Shown: positions 1 to 9,478, counted from the first letter of the stretch. The stretch is DNA of 64,000 nucleotides from an uncultured Flavobacteriaceae bacterium (GCA_947500385.1 CANMSA010000004.1:248001-312000); one strand, 5' to 3'. Translations and numbers: made by a program. The notes: a model not told the origin generated them from the letters alone.

Positions 1-136
1 AATGTTCAAGAACGTTTTTATATTTTTCCTTTATTTCTCCACGGTCGGAGACAAATACCCTGTATCCTTTTTGTTTGCCTAAAATGGCGGTTCCTACGCC
101 ACTTTCACCACCGCCCAATACGACCAAAAAAGCCAT
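1..136 (-). CDS. murD: UDP-N-acetylmuramoylalanine--D-glutamate ligase, N-terminal fragment (cut by window edge)
   Basis: Only the first 45 codons are present, reading leftwards off the window. The fragment begins MAFLVVLGGGESGVG, a glycine-rich nucleotide/UDP-binding start typical of MurD in Bacteroidota, and continues with a segment expected for the N-terminal Rossmann-like domain. MurD adds D-glutamate to UDP-MurNAc-L-Ala in the cytoplasm. Its ATG lies one base after the mraY stop codon, which fits the conserved order murE-mraY-murD and translational coupling. Identity rests on the short N-terminus plus gene order; the catalytic part is outside the window. Confidence 0.85.
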   Translation of the reverse strand, partial: MAFLVVLGGGESGVGTAILGKQKGYRVFVSDRGEIKEKYKNVLEH

Positions 137-137
137 T

Positions 138-1358
138 CTATCGAATCTTTAAAGTCACGAACGTAATGATGGCCAAAATGATTCCGACTACCCAAAACCG
201 CGTGACAATTTTACTTTCATGGTATCCCTTTTTCTGAAAATGGTGATGTAAAGGCGCCATTAAAAAAATACGCCTGCCTTCTCCAAACTTCTTTTTCGTA
301 TACTTGAAATAGCCTACTTGAAACATAACCGACAACGATTCTGCGAAAAAAATACCGCACAAAAGGGGAATCAAAAGTTCTTTGCGAATGATAATGGCAA
401 TCACGGCAATGACCCCACCTATGGTTAAACTGCCCGTATCGCCCATGAACACCTGGGCAGGGAACGCATTGTACCATAAGAAACCCACCAAGGCCCCGAG
501 AAATGCCGCAATGAACACCACGAGTTCGGCCACGTTGGGAATGAACATAATATCCAAGTAGTCAGAAAAAATATAATTTCCCGAAATCCACGTGAACACC
601 CCAAGGGTGAACACGATAATTGCCGAGGTACCTCCCGCCAGACCATCAATCCCATCGGTAAGATTCGCTCCGTTCGATACGCCCGAAACAATCAAAATGA
701 CTATGGGAATAAAAACCAGCCAAGCGTAACCAGTGGCTCCTTCACCCGTCCATGCAATGAACTCACTATAATCGAGTTCGTTGTTCTTAAAAAAAGGAAC
801 CGTCGTACGAGTCGACTTAATTTCTTCCCCTTGTACCAATTCTACCTGAAAATCGTCCGTAATCTTTGTACTGTTTCTTTCTCGCATGGTCACCTCTGGA
901 TGAAAATAGAGGACCGCACCTACCATTAAACCCAAAACCACTTGGCCCAAAACCTTAAAGCGGCCTTTGAGCCCCCCCTTATCTTTTTTAAAGATTTTGA
1001 TATAATCATCGGCAAAGCCAATTAAGCCCATCCACAAAGTGGTCACTATTAATAGTATTACGTAGATGTTATCGAGCTTGGAGAATAACAGCACAGGAAT
1101 CAAAGTCGCCATGATGATGATCAAACCGCCCATGGTAGGGGTACCTGCCTTCTGTTTTTGTCCTTCCAGTCCTAAATCGCGGATTGTTTCACCTATCTGT
1201 TTTTTTTGTAGGAAGAGGATGATCCGTTTCCCGTATGCCGCGGCAATTATCAAGGAGAACAATACCGCCATAGCCGCCCGAAAGGTGTAGTAGCTAAATA
1301 AGCTTGCACCCGGGAACTGGTACTGTTTTTCTAAATAATCAAATAGGTAATATAGCAT
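138..1358 (-). CDS. mraY: phospho-N-acetylmuramoyl-pentapeptide-transferase MraY
   Basis: MraY transfers phospho-MurNAc-pentapeptide to undecaprenyl phosphate, making lipid I at the inner membrane. The protein is almost entirely membrane helices and carries the family signatures FADDYIK (Asp pair), [18 protein letters not shown] and the cytoplasmic [11 protein letters not shown] motif. The frame is open to 1385, but I place the start at the ATG at 1358 ([10 protein letters not shown]), the usual start of flavobacterial MraY, giving about 406 residues and a 16-base gap after murE instead of an overlap. It has an extra loop of about 60 residues near residues 160-220, a feature I believe is common in Bacteroidota. 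It lies in the mraZ-headed operon. Confidence 0.96.
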   Translation of the reverse strand: MLYYLFDYLEKQYQFPGASLFSYYTFRAAMAVLFSLIIAAAYGKRIILFLQKKQIGETIRDLGLEGQKQKAGTPTMGGLIIIMATLIPVLLFSKLDNIYVILLIVTTLWMGLIGFADDYIKIFKKDKGGLKGRFKVLGQVVLGLMVGAVLYFHPEVTMRERNSTKITDDFQVELVQGEEIKSTRTTVPFFKNNELDYSEFIAWTGEGATGYAWLVFIPIVILIVSGVSNGANLTDGIDGLAGGTSAIIVFTLGVFTWISGNYIFSDYLDIMFIPNVAELVVFIAAFLGALVGFLWYNAFPAQVFMGDTGSLTIGGVIAVIAIIIRKELLIPLLCGIFFAESLSVMFQVGYFKYTKKKFGEGRRIFLMAPLHHHFQKKGYHESKIVTRFWVVGIILAIITFVTLKIR

Positions 1359-1374
1359 TCTTACGTTTTCTATT

Positions 1375-2838
1375 TTATTTATCAAGCGCCGCCAATAGCT
1401 CTTTTACAATTTTAAAATCATCAAAATCTACACGAGTGCCATTGGTTTCCTGATAGGTTTCATGCCCTTTTCCTGCCACCAAAATGATGTCATGGGCAGC
1501 GGCCATCTGACAAGCCGCCTTAATCGCCTGTTTTCGATTTTCGATAGACAAGATCTTCATGGAATTTTGGGGCTGTACCCCTGCTTCCATTTCCTCGATA
1601 ATACTGTTGGGCGATTCTGTTCTCGGGTTGTCCGACGTGAAAATGGCCCTGTTGCTCATTTCAGAGGCGATATGACCCATAACCGGACGCTTAGACCTGT
1701 CTCTATCGCCACCACACCCCACAACGGTGATGACGTTTTCATTTCCAGTTCTCAATGTGTTGATAGTATCAAGCACATTTTTTAGCGCATCCGGTGTATG
1801 GGCATAATCAACTATAGCTGTTATTTTTTCTTTCGATATGAAGTATTGAAATCGTCCATCTACATTGTCCAATTCACTTAACAATCGCAGTACTTCAAAC
1901 TGTTCGAGTCCCAGAAGATCTGCCGTGGCATAAATGGCAAGCATGTTATAGGCATTAAAATGCCCTATGAGCTTTGACCAAAGTTCACTTTCATTGATCT
2001 TTAGAAGCTGCCCGTCAAATTGATTTTCCAATACCTGTCCACGATAATCCGCATAGTTCTGAAGTGCATAGGTATATTTTCGCGCACTCGTATTCTGCAA
2101 CATTACCAAGCCGTTCTTATCGTCAATATTAGTCAGTGCAAAGGCCTTTTTAGGCAATTCGTCGAATAAGATCTTCTTCGTATCCCGATACTCGGCAAAG
2201 CTGTTATGGTAGTCTAAATGGTCGTGCGACAAATTGGTGAAAATAGCACCTTCGAATACCAAACCTTGGGTACGTTTTTGATCTATTCCATGGGAACTGA
2301 CCTCCATAAAACAATATTCGACGCCCGCCTCGCTCATTAGATTTAGATGGTAATTAATGGCCAAAGCATCGGGCGTTGTGTGGGTTGTTTTGTATTCTTG
2401 TTCATCCACCATTATTTTAATGGTCGATAACAGGCCCACCTTATACCCCGCCTTTTTGAACAACTGATAGAGAAGGCTGCTTATGGTCGTCTTTCCATTG
2501 GTTCCGGTAATTCCCACCAATCGTAGGTTTTTGGATGGATTGTCATAAAAGTTAGAAGCCATTACCGCAAGGGCGGTATGCCCGTTTCGTACCGCTACAT
2601 ACGTAATTTCATTTACCAAATTCTCGGGCATATCTTCACATACGATGGCCTTTGCACCACTGTGGATCGCTTGGTCTATGTACTTATGCCCGTCTGTTAA
2701 GGTGCCTTTGATCGCTACGAACACATCGTCCATTCCTACGACCCTAGAATCAAAGCACACGGCATTCACCATCATGTTAGTGGTGCCGCTAACCGCAGTG
2801 AGACCTACGCCATACAATATGTCCTTTAAAGACTTCAT
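1375..2838 (-). CDS. murE: UDP-N-acetylmuramoyl-L-alanyl-D-glutamate--2,6-diaminopimelate ligase MurE
   Basis: MurE is an ATP-dependent Mur ligase that adds the third amino acid of the peptidoglycan stem. The ATP-binding loop TGTNGKT is at residues 111-117, after an N-terminal UDP-sugar domain. The C-terminal domain contains DNPRTE near residue 405; the DNPR motif is the known signature of meso-diaminopimelate rather than lysine use. At 487 residues it is of normal length. The ATG overlaps the end of the upstream penicillin-binding protein gene by four bases, so the two are probably translationally coupled. Confidence 0.96.
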   Translation of the reverse strand: MKSLKDILYGVGLTAVSGTTNMMVNAVCFDSRVVGMDDVFVAIKGTLTDGHKYIDQAIHSGAKAIVCEDMPENLVNEITYVAVRNGHTALAVMASNFYDNPSKNLRLVGITGTNGKTTISSLLYQLFKKAGYKVGLLSTIKIMVDEQEYKTTHTTPDALAINYHLNLMSEAGVEYCFMEVSSHGIDQKRTQGLVFEGAIFTNLSHDHLDYHNSFAEYRDTKKILFDELPKKAFALTNIDDKNGLVMLQNTSARKYTYALQNYADYRGQVLENQFDGQLLKINESELWSKLIGHFNAYNMLAIYATADLLGLEQFEVLRLLSELDNVDGRFQYFISKEKITAIVDYAHTPDALKNVLDTINTLRTGNENVITVVGCGGDRDRSKRPVMGHIASEMSNRAIFTSDNPRTESPNSIIEEMEAGVQPQNSMKILSIENRKQAIKAACQMAAAHDIILVAGKGHETYQETNGTRVDFDDFKIVKELLAALDK

Positions 2839-4841
2839 GACAACTCCAATACTATTTTATCTACTTTTTCGATATCCGTTCCGTGTGATATAGACTGTTT
2901 CCGTACTTTTCCATTTCCGTGAATTTCTACCTGCAATCCCAAATTCTCCAAAATTGAAATGGCATCCATACCGCTCATCCCTTTTACATTTGGCACTTTA
3001 CTATGCGTTTTCTGTGCCTCGGCATAGTACTTTTGAAAGTTTTCTTCTAGACGTTCATTGATATTCCCTGGCATTTCCACCTCATCGATCAAGGGAGAAT
3101 TTGCATATACTTTTTGAGCCACTGATTTGAACACCGGCCCTGAAACATCTGCCCCATAATACCCCACGCTTTTGTCCGGTTCATGTATAATTACGATGCA
3201 AGAGTACTTGGGGTCTTCCACGGGGAAGTACCCGGCGAAGGTTGAGATATACCCCAGTTTATCTTTATCTTTTGCTTCATAGTTTTTCTGGGCCGTCCCT
3301 GTTTTTCCTGCCATAGAAAAATTGGGCGAATACAGCTTATGTCCGGTGCCATGGTCTTTCGCTACCACATTTTTTAATAACTCCTGCACTTTGTACGCAG
3401 TTTCTTTGGAACAAATAGCCTCATCGATTACTTCTTTTTCAAATTTTAGAATCGTACGGTCCCATTCGCGCACTTCTTTGATCAAGCGGGGCTTTACCAT
3501 CTCCCCATCATTCGCAATGGCATTATAAAAGGTGAGCGTTTGCAAGGGCGTTAACGCCACCTCGTACCCATATGCCATTTGAGCCAAAGAAAGTCCGGAC
3601 CAGCCTTTATCCCCAGGGTAGCGAAGCACAGGAATGCCTTCTCCCTTAATGGGAAGGCCCAATTCTTTATGCAAGTTCATGGCCATTAATCGGTTTACGT
3701 ATTTCTCCGGAGCTTCTTTGTACCCGTGATGGATCATTTTGGCGAAGGCCGTATTGGAAGACACTTCAAAAGCCTTACCAATAGAAATCTTCCCGTACCC
3801 GCCATGTTTTGAATCCCGGACCCGGTGCCGGTAAATTTTCCAAATCCCTTTTTCCGTGTCAATGACATCACTGGTGTCGATTACTTTATCTTCAAGGGCG
3901 GCAACGAGATTCATTAACTTAAAGGTAGACCCGGGTTCGTGCGATTCACCTATGGCATAATTTAAACGTTCGTAGTACTTCCCATCGGTTGTTCTTCCTA
4001 GGTTGGAAATGGCTTTTACCTCCCCTGTTTTGGTTTCCATAACGATGACCGTACCATGTTCCGCTTTGTAGTGCTCCAATTGTTTTAACAAGGCATGGTG
4101 CGCGATATCCTGAATATTGATATCAATGGTAGAGACTACGTCATACCCATCCTTGGGTTCTACGATGTTGTCCTGCCCGATCGGTTTCCATTGTCCTTTT
4201 GCTATTTTCTGCTTTAAGCGCTTGCCTTCGGTACCTCTTAAATACTCACCAAAAGCTCCTTCAAGGCCTACGCGTGTGTAGTACCCATTTTCATCAACCC
4301 GTTCATACCCGACGCTGCGCTCGGCTATTTTTCCCAAAGGGTGTTCGCGAACCGTTTTTTGTTCAATGATGAGACCTCCTTTATAGGGCCCTAAACGGAA
4401 TAAGGGGAACTCCTTTACCGCGATATAGTCCGAATAGTCCAAATTGCGTGCAATCAAAGCATACCGATGCTGGTTCTCTTTGGCTTTTCGCAATAGTTGT
4501 TGGTAATGAGAAGATGAGTTCCCGAACAATTTTGACAATTTGTTACTAAGCGGTACTAAAAACTCCTTAAAGTTTTCATCGCTCACCGTCACCGCATCAA
4601 ACCGCACGGTATACCGCGATACGGAAGTTGCCAGCAGGCTACCATCGTCGGAATACAAGTTTCCACGATTGGGAACGATCGTAAACATTTTCGATGTGCG
4701 ATCCGTGGCCAACGATCGATACCGGTCACCATCGACCACCTGAATACTCACCAACTTCACCATCACGGCAAGGGCAAATAAAAATAGGCATGCCGCTACG
4801 ATATAGAGGCGAGAAAGTATGTTCTTATCGGTTACTGCCAC
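2835..4841 (-). CDS. ftsI: division-specific penicillin-binding protein (FtsI/PBP3-like transpeptidase) with PASTA domain
   Basis: A class B high-molecular-weight penicillin-binding protein that cross-links septal peptidoglycan. One membrane helix lies at residues 12-33. The transpeptidase domain has the active-site STFK at 305-308, SSN at 361-363 and KTG at 513-515. The last 55 or so residues (KVPNVKGMSGMDA onward) look like a single PASTA domain; PASTA domains bind muropeptides. Position between ftsL and murE in the division and cell wall cluster supports the FtsI role. The start is two bases from the ftsL stop. Length is 668 residues. Confidence 0.93.
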   Translation of the reverse strand: MAVTDKNILSRLYIVAACLFLFALAVMVKLVSIQVVDGDRYRSLATDRTSKMFTIVPNRGNLYSDDGSLLATSVSRYTVRFDAVTVSDENFKEFLVPLSNKLSKLFGNSSSHYQQLLRKAKENQHRYALIARNLDYSDYIAVKEFPLFRLGPYKGGLIIEQKTVREHPLGKIAERSVGYERVDENGYYTRVGLEGAFGEYLRGTEGKRLKQKIAKGQWKPIGQDNIVEPKDGYDVVSTIDINIQDIAHHALLKQLEHYKAEHGTVIVMETKTGEVKAISNLGRTTDGKYYERLNYAIGESHEPGSTFKLMNLVAALEDKVIDTSDVIDTEKGIWKIYRHRVRDSKHGGYGKISIGKAFEVSSNTAFAKMIHHGYKEAPEKYVNRLMAMNLHKELGLPIKGEGIPVLRYPGDKGWSGLSLAQMAYGYEVALTPLQTLTFYNAIANDGEMVKPRLIKEVREWDRTILKFEKEVIDEAICSKETAYKVQELLKNVVAKDHGTGHKLYSPNFSMAGKTGTAQKNYEAKDKDKLGYISTFAGYFPVEDPKYSCIVIIHEPDKSVGYYGADVSGPVFKSVAQKVYANSPLIDEVEMPGNINERLEENFQKYYAEAQKTHSKVPNVKGMSGMDAISILENLGLQVEIHGNGKVRKQSISHGTDIEKVDKIVLELS

Positions 4842-4842
4842 T

Positions 4843-5163
4843 TTATTCTACTTCAGATTTTACACGGATTTTACGGGGAGGCACCTCTGACGGGTACATT
4901 TCCTTTTTTTGCACAGAGTCTGTGATAGTCGATTCCAATTTGAGACGCTGCACATCTTTATGCACGTCTATAAAGTGGCTGCGCAATTCCTTTACCTCCT
5001 CGTTTAAGGCCGCTATTTGATGCACTTTCCGATCTGCGCTATGACTGCTTCCGATCATAACGGTGGCCAAAAAAGAGACGAAAATGATAAAAAGCCAGTT
5101 TTTGGGGGCATCATCGCTCACCAAAAACTTTCCTCTCAAAATGTCTAATATTCCGTTTTTCAA
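4843..5163 (-). CDS. ftsL: FtsL-like cell division protein
   Basis: A 106-residue bitopic membrane protein with a cytoplasmic N-terminus of about 21 residues, one membrane helix (NWLFIIFVSFLATVMIGSS, about 22-40), and a heptad-like segment from 45 to 80 expected to form a periplasmic coiled coil. That architecture and its position between rsmH and the FtsI-like gene match the Bacteroidota FtsL-like family. FtsL scaffolds the divisome in complex with FtsB and FtsQ. Sequence alone is weak because FtsL diverges strongly; gene order carries most of the assignment. Confidence 0.85.
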   Translation of the reverse strand: MKNGILDILRGKFLVSDDAPKNWLFIIFVSFLATVMIGSSHSADRKVHQIAALNEEVKELRSHFIDVHKDVQRLKLESTITDSVQKKEMYPSEVPPRKIRVKSEVE

Positions 5164-5183
5164 AATCCGCTATTCTAAATTCC

Positions 5184-6077
5184 TCAAAGGCGTTTCGCGA
5201 TTCGTAATTTGGCACTACGCGCCCTGTTGTTCAATGCTATTTCTTCGTTCGAGGGCACAATCAGGGAACCTACTTTTTTAAAGGGCACATCAATGTTCCC
5301 ATAAAAGTCTTTTTCAGGCTCTCCCTGGAACCGCCCGGCCCTGATGTACCTTTTCACCAAACGATCTTCAAGCGAGTGATAACTAATGATGCTCAATCGC
5401 CCATTTGGTTCCAAAAGCTCCTGTGTTTGAAGCAAAAATTCTTTGATCGACTCGATCTCTTGGTTCACTTCAATACGGATCGCCTGATACACCTGCGCCA
5501 ATATTTTATGCTCTTTGGCATTTGGTAAAAAGGGCTTCAAGACCGTTTTCAATGCCACTGATGTTTTTATTGGCTGCGCTGTTCGGGCCGTTTCGATTGC
5601 CTTGGCCATCGCATTGGCATTTCGTAGCTCTCCATACTCGAACAATACCTTGCGGAGATCGTCATAACCATACTTGTTCACCACATTATATGCGGAAATG
5701 GGATTACGCCGACTCATTCTCATATCCAAATCAGCTTCGAACCGTGTTGAAAAACCACGTTCAGCCTTATCAAATTGATGCGAGGACACCCCAAAATCTG
5801 CCAGGATACCATCTACTTTACGAATGCCATAGAACTTCAAAAACTGTTTGATGTAGCGATAGTTCTCATTGATCAATACAAACCGATCATCAATGATCGC
5901 GTTATTCAATGCATCTTCATCTTGATCAAAGGCGAACAATTTTCCATGGTCGCCCAACCGCTCCATTATTTCTTTGGAATGCCCTCCGCCCCCGAAGGTC
6001 ACATCCACATACACACCATCCTCTTTAATCTCGAGCCCGTTCACCGACTCTTGCAACAATACCGGGTTATGATACAT
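5184..6077 (-). CDS. rsmH: 16S rRNA (cytosine(1402)-N(4))-methyltransferase RsmH
   Basis: RsmH (MraW) methylates N4 of C1402 in the 16S rRNA P-site region using S-adenosylmethionine. The N-terminal motif YHNPVLLQESVNGL is followed by the SAM-binding loop DVTFGGGGHSKEI, and the C-terminal part has ISYHSLEDRLVKRYI, the standard family signature. Length (297 residues) is typical. The ATG lies inside the end of mraZ, an 11-base overlap, so translation is probably coupled to mraZ. Downstream ftsL begins 20 bases after the stop. Confidence 0.96.
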   Translation of the reverse strand: MYHNPVLLQESVNGLEIKEDGVYVDVTFGGGGHSKEIMERLGDHGKLFAFDQDEDALNNAIIDDRFVLINENYRYIKQFLKFYGIRKVDGILADFGVSSHQFDKAERGFSTRFEADLDMRMSRRNPISAYNVVNKYGYDDLRKVLFEYGELRNANAMAKAIETARTAQPIKTSVALKTVLKPFLPNAKEHKILAQVYQAIRIEVNQEIESIKEFLLQTQELLEPNGRLSIISYHSLEDRLVKRYIRAGRFQGEPEKDFYGNIDVPFKKVGSLIVPSNEEIALNNRARSAKLRIAKRL

Positions 6078-6540
6078 TATCCGTTTCGTCTCCGTCCATT
6101 CCCATTACCTCTTCGGTAAGCGCTTCAAAATCTATGGCAGTCTCTTCCAATACCTGCTCGTAACTTTCCTTATCCCAGATTTCCACAATATTGATCGCAG
6201 AACTGAGTACAATCTCTTTTTTAATATTCGCAACCGCTATTAGGTTCTTAGGAATCAACAAACGCCCTGTGGAATCAATATCGATTACTTTTACCCCGGC
6301 GGTAAAACGGCGAATGAAATCGTTGTTCTTTTTAATAAAGCGGTTTTTCTTGTTCATCTTCTCCATCATCAAATTATACTCCTGCATGGGATACAGCTCC
6401 AAACAATTTCGAAAGACCGACCTTTTGATTACAAACCCTTCATTCAACAAAGGAGTCATCTGATTTTTTAGGGCAACAGGTAACATTACCCTACCTTTGG
6501 CATCAGCTTTACAATCGTATGACCCTATGAAATTAATCAC
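6067..6540 (-). CDS. mraZ: division/cell wall cluster transcriptional repressor MraZ
   Basis: MraZ is a DNA-binding protein of the SpoVT/AbrB fold that represses its own division and cell wall operon in characterised bacteria. Two related halves are visible: CKADAKGRVMLP (residues 10-21) and DIDSTGRLLIPKNL (near 87-100), each carrying the D-x-x-GR motif. The start is GTG at 6540. It is first in the operon with rsmH, ftsL, ftsI, murE, mraY and murD. Three 10-bp-spaced repeats and a -7-like box directly upstream look like its own operator-promoter, so autoregulation is likely. Confidence 0.95.
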   Translation of the reverse strand: MINFIGSYDCKADAKGRVMLPVALKNQMTPLLNEGFVIKRSVFRNCLELYPMQEYNLMMEKMNKKNRFIKKNNDFIRRFTAGVKVIDIDSTGRLLIPKNLIAVANIKKEIVLSSAINIVEIWDKESYEQVLEETAIDFEALTEEVMGMDGDETDNVS

Positions 6541-6570
6541 CTTAAATGGCTGGTTTTTGGTTTAATAACT

Positions 6571-6578
6571 CAAAACTA
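6571..6578 (-). promoter_or_regulatory. -7 box of the mraZ operon promoter
   Basis: On the minus strand this reads TAGTTTTG, an exact match to the Bacteroidota -7 consensus TAnnTTTG. Transcription would start about 24 bases before the mraZ GTG. No clear TTTG -33 element is found at normal spacing; the repeats at 6588-6617 occupy that position. Confidence 0.55.
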
Positions 6579-6587
6579 CAAATTTTA

Positions 6588-6617
6588 TTACCACATTTTA
6601 CCACAAATTACCACTTT
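6588..6617 (-). promoter_or_regulatory. MraZ operator: three direct repeats with 10-bp period
   Basis: The minus strand reads GTGGTAA three times at an exact 10-base spacing (CCAC on the plus strand at 6591, 6601 and 6611). Each repeat is preceded by AAA, TTT or AAT. Characterised MraZ proteins bind arrays of short GTG/TGGG-containing boxes with about one helical turn per repeat, so this is a textbook position and geometry for mraZ autoregulation, covering the -33 region. Confidence 0.75.
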
Positions 6618-6732
6618 GTTGATAATTTTAGTCTCTTTGGTATGCTTTCTTGCGTCGAAAGTCGATTAGCAAGAAGCTTTTTAAATCGCCATTTCGGTTT
6701 TTTTCTGGTGAGGCTATTCTATGTTAAATACC

Positions 6733-6740
6733 TATATTTG
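6733..6740 (+). promoter_or_regulatory. -7 box of the alpha/beta hydrolase promoter
   Basis: TATATTTG exactly matches TAnnTTTG. It lies inside the longest reading frame of the next gene but 26 bases before the ATG at 6766, which argues that 6766 is the real start. No convincing -33 element is visible. Confidence 0.45.
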
Positions 6741-6765
6741 CCCAAAAGCCATCAAGTTTCCGTAC

Positions 6766-7530
6766 ATGGAGGAGCAACTGATCACAGAAGGAAAATACCG
6801 GTATATTGAAATAGGGGAAGGTGCTCCTATTATCATATTGCACGGGCTTATGGGTGGTTTGAGCAACTTCCACGGTGTCTCCCAACACTTTCCTCCCAAG
6901 GGATATAAGGTGCTGATCCCGGAATTGCCTATTTACGACATGCCGGTAATCAAGACCAACGTGAAGCAATTCGCCAAGTTTCTTGAGAAATTTATTGAGT
7001 TCAAAGGCTTGAAAGATGTCATCCTATTGGGCAATTCCCTAGGTGGGCATATCGGTCTTTTACACACCAAGATGTATCCAGAAATGGTAAAGGCCCTTGT
7101 AATAACGGGAAGCTCCGGGCTTTACGAGAGTGCCATGGGAGATGGCTACCCTAGAAGAGGGGACTATGATTTTATTAAAAAGAAGGCGGAAGATGTTTTT
7201 TACGACCCAGCGGTCGCGACTAAGGACATTGTAGACGAGGTGTTCGAAACCGTGAACGATCGCAACAAGGTAATTCGCACCTTGGCCATCGCAAAAAGCG
7301 CTATTCGCCATAATATGGCAAAAGACCTGCCGAAAATGCAAACCCCTACTTGTATCATTTGGGGAGAAAATGACAACGTCACCCCTCCGGATGTTGCCGA
7401 ACTATTTCATGAACTGCTTCCCGATTCCGATTTGTTCTGGGTGAAGGAATGTGGGCATGCCCCCATGATGGAGCACCCAAAGGAATTCAATGAAATACTG
7501 GATGTTTGGCTAGAAAAGAGAGGCTTCTAA
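6766..7530 (+). CDS. alpha/beta hydrolase
   Basis: A 254-residue hydrolase of the alpha/beta fold. The oxyanion-hole segment HGLMGGLSNF is near residue 24, the nucleophile elbow GNSLGG has the catalytic serine, GENDNVTPP probably supplies the acidic residue, and ECGHAPMMEHP the histidine. The substrate cannot be told from sequence. The frame is open from 6721, but MEEQLITEGKYRYIE at 6766 is the likely N-terminus given the internal promoter-like box. The gene is divergent from mraZ and lies ahead of engB, an arrangement I associate with flavobacteria. Confidence 0.85.
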   Translation: MEEQLITEGKYRYIEIGEGAPIIILHGLMGGLSNFHGVSQHFPPKGYKVLIPELPIYDMPVIKTNVKQFAKFLEKFIEFKGLKDVILLGNSLGGHIGLLHTKMYPEMVKALVITGSSGLYESAMGDGYPRRGDYDFIKKKAEDVFYDPAVATKDIVDEVFETVNDRNKVIRTLAIAKSAIRHNMAKDLPKMQTPTCIIWGENDNVTPPDVAELFHELLPDSDLFWVKECGHAPMMEHPKEFNEILDVWLEKRGF

Positions 7531-7656
7531 GCCCTATCTATGGATGTATCGGAAGTGTTGTTCCTATTGATCAAATCCCTTACCATTACTTATACAATAG
7601 CGACATTTGAAAGGATGGCATAAGGAATACCGACAACTCCTTGTAAAAACGACCTT

Positions 7657-8271
7657 GTGAAAATAAAATCTGCCAATTTTGTAATGAGCAACTCCAATGT
7701 GGAGAAATGTCCTAATGAGAATATTCCCGAGTACGCGTTTATCGGCCGATCGAATGTGGGGAAATCTTCTTTGATCAATATGCTCACAGACCGTAAAAGC
7801 CTGGCCAAAACTTCTGGCAGACCGGGAAAGACCCAACTCATTAACCACTTTAAAATCAACGAAAATTGGTTTTTAGTGGATTTGCCGGGCTACGGATATG
7901 CGCGGGTATCCAAAAAAGATAAAAAAACCTTTCAAAAATATATTACCAATTATTTTGAACAACGCGCACAGCTTGTTTGCTCTTTTGTCCTAGTCGATAT
8001 TCGCCACGAACCGCAAAAAATAGACATGGAGTTTATGCAGTGGCTGGGTGAAAATGGTATTCCTTTCTGTATTATTTTTACGAAAGCCGACAAACTAAAA
8101 CCTGCAATAATCGAAACCAACGTCAACGCCTATCTAAAAACAATGACCGAGGGAATGTGGGAAGAAGCTCCCCAGTACTTTGTCACTTCCTCTTCCAAAA
8201 AAATCGGGCGCGAGGCGCTGCTTCAATTTGTAGATCAAGTGAATACCGATTTTTTTGCAAGACAGTCGTAA
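7657..8271 (+). CDS. engB: ribosome biogenesis GTP-binding protein EngB/YsxC
   Basis: EngB is a TRAFAC-class GTPase needed for assembly of the large ribosomal subunit. G motifs are clear: G1 GRSNVGKSS, G3 DLPGYGYA, G4 TKAD and a G5-like SSSKKIG near the C-terminus. The start is GTG, giving MKIKSANFVMSNSNV, the usual flavobacterial N-terminus. Length is 204 residues. The preceding 126 bases have no gene and no clear promoter. It converges on the next gene with one base between stop codons. Confidence 0.95.
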   Translation: MKIKSANFVMSNSNVEKCPNENIPEYAFIGRSNVGKSSLINMLTDRKSLAKTSGRPGKTQLINHFKINENWFLVDLPGYGYARVSKKDKKTFQKYITNYFEQRAQLVCSFVLVDIRHEPQKIDMEFMQWLGENGIPFCIIFTKADKLKPAIIETNVNAYLKTMTEGMWEEAPQYFVTSSSKKIGREALLQFVDQVNTDFFARQS

Positions 8272-8272
8272 C

Positions 8273-8665
8273 TTACGGTACTTTCAAAATTGAAATTCGC
8301 CTTGATAACAGCTCTATTAAATCTGTAGCCCGCTTCATGGTATCGAGTTCTTGGGTCTTTACCGCTACCTCAAGCGATTCATTCCGTGAAACCAGCACAA
8401 TGGGATACGTAAACTTATATCCAAATTTGGACTTGTACGTTTTTGCGAACTCATCTTTATGGAGAAATTCCATTTCAATAGCGCTCTTCTTTCGAAACTT
8501 TTTCCAAATCGTATTCTCGGTAAACGCGCCATAGGTGATATCGCAAAGACTACATTCGTACGTACTGGGGCTAAAGATCTTATGGGCGCTATCGAATACC
8601 ATATTCCGCAAACCGGAATCGGCATTGTAAACGAAAATTAACTTTTCAAAGGAATCGTTATACAT
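8273..8665 (-). CDS. conserved hypothetical protein with YECSLC motif
   Basis: A 130-residue soluble protein beginning MYNDSFEKLIFVYNADSG. It contains SAHKIFSPSTYECSLCDITYG, with two cysteines spaced C-x-x-C, and ends in a helical region (residues 100-130). Similar proteins occur in flavobacteria and are sometimes labelled GTPase, but no G motifs are present, so I do not accept that name. The frame is open to 8719; I prefer the ATG at 8665 because the longer form would overlap the divergent beta-lactamase gene. Confidence 0.65.
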   Translation of the reverse strand: MYNDSFEKLIFVYNADSGLRNMVFDSAHKIFSPSTYECSLCDITYGAFTENTIWKKFRKKSAIEMEFLHKDEFAKTYKSKFGYKFTYPIVLVSRNESLEVAVKTQELDTMKRATDLIELLSRRISILKVP

Positions 8666-8712
8666 TTTTGAAAGGTAAAGTTTTATCTTTAGGTACGCTA
8701 AATCCCAATCCT

Positions 8713-9468
8713 GTGCCATACACCAAAAAGCATCCCTATTTTGTTTGCATCACGTTCGTTTTCTTAATTCTAGGATGTAAGTCTACCAAAAAATCCATTG
8801 CTTACAGTTCCGAAACCCTTAAAATCATCGCCTTGTCCAAGAATAGCTTTCAGCATATCAGCTATCTAGATACCAAAGAGTACGGCAAGGTACCCTGTAA
8901 CGGATATGTTTATTTGAATAATAAGGAAGCCTTGGTGGTCGACACCCCTTCGGATGACGCGACCGCAGCGGAATTAATACGCTGGATATCGGAAGAAAAG
9001 AAGCATACTCCAAAGGCGGTGGTCATCAACCATTTTCACGAGGATTGCTTGGGCGGGCTGGCCTACTTTCATAAAAAAAATGTGCCATCGTACGCCAACA
9101 AAGCAACGATCATGCTTGCTAAAAAAGAAGGTGTTATACTTCCCAAGAACGGTTTTAATGAACAAATGACACTCACTATCGGAGAAACCGCCGTATCGAA
9201 TCGTTATTTTGGCGAAGCACATACCTCGGATAATATCGTGACCTATGTAGCGTCGGAAAATCTTCTTTTTGGGGGATGCATGGTAAAATCCGTAAATGCA
9301 AAAAAAGGCTACCTAGGAGATGCCAATACCGATGAATGGAGCACCACAATCGCCAAAATCAAAAAAGCCTATCCAAATTTGAAAATTGTAATTCCCGGAC
9401 ATGGAAACCCGGGAGGGATGGAACTACTGAACTATACGGAAACCCTGTTCAAGCAAGTATCTCCTTAA
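8713..9468 (+). CDS. subclass B1 metallo-beta-lactamase, predicted lipoprotein
   Basis: A metallo-beta-lactamase fold protein with every zinc ligand of subclass B1. Zn1 is held by HFH (His107, His109) and His170 in GEAHTSDN; Zn2 by Asp111, Cys189 in FGGCMVKS and His230 in IPGHGNPGG. Presence of the cysteine and of FGGC-K separates it from glyoxalase II-like hydrolases. B1 enzymes hydrolyse penicillins and carbapenems in the periplasm. The N-terminus has a lipobox (LILGC), so it may be membrane-attached. No ATG is available: TTG at 8668 or GTG at 8713; I chose GTG because it starts just before the signal peptide. Actual beta-lactam activity is inferred. Confidence 0.82.
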   Translation: MPYTKKHPYFVCITFVFLILGCKSTKKSIAYSSETLKIIALSKNSFQHISYLDTKEYGKVPCNGYVYLNNKEALVVDTPSDDATAAELIRWISEEKKHTPKAVVINHFHEDCLGGLAYFHKKNVPSYANKATIMLAKKEGVILPKNGFNEQMTLTIGETAVSNRYFGEAHTSDNIVTYVASENLLFGGCMVKSVNAKKGYLGDANTDEWSTTIAKIKKAYPNLKIVIPGHGNPGGMELLNYTETLFKQVSP

Positions 9469-9478
9469 AACCTTTAAA

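Noticed and set aside
4694-5020. Plus-strand frame opposite ftsI/ftsL
   Set aside because: Fully antisense to two confidently identified division genes with no independent support.
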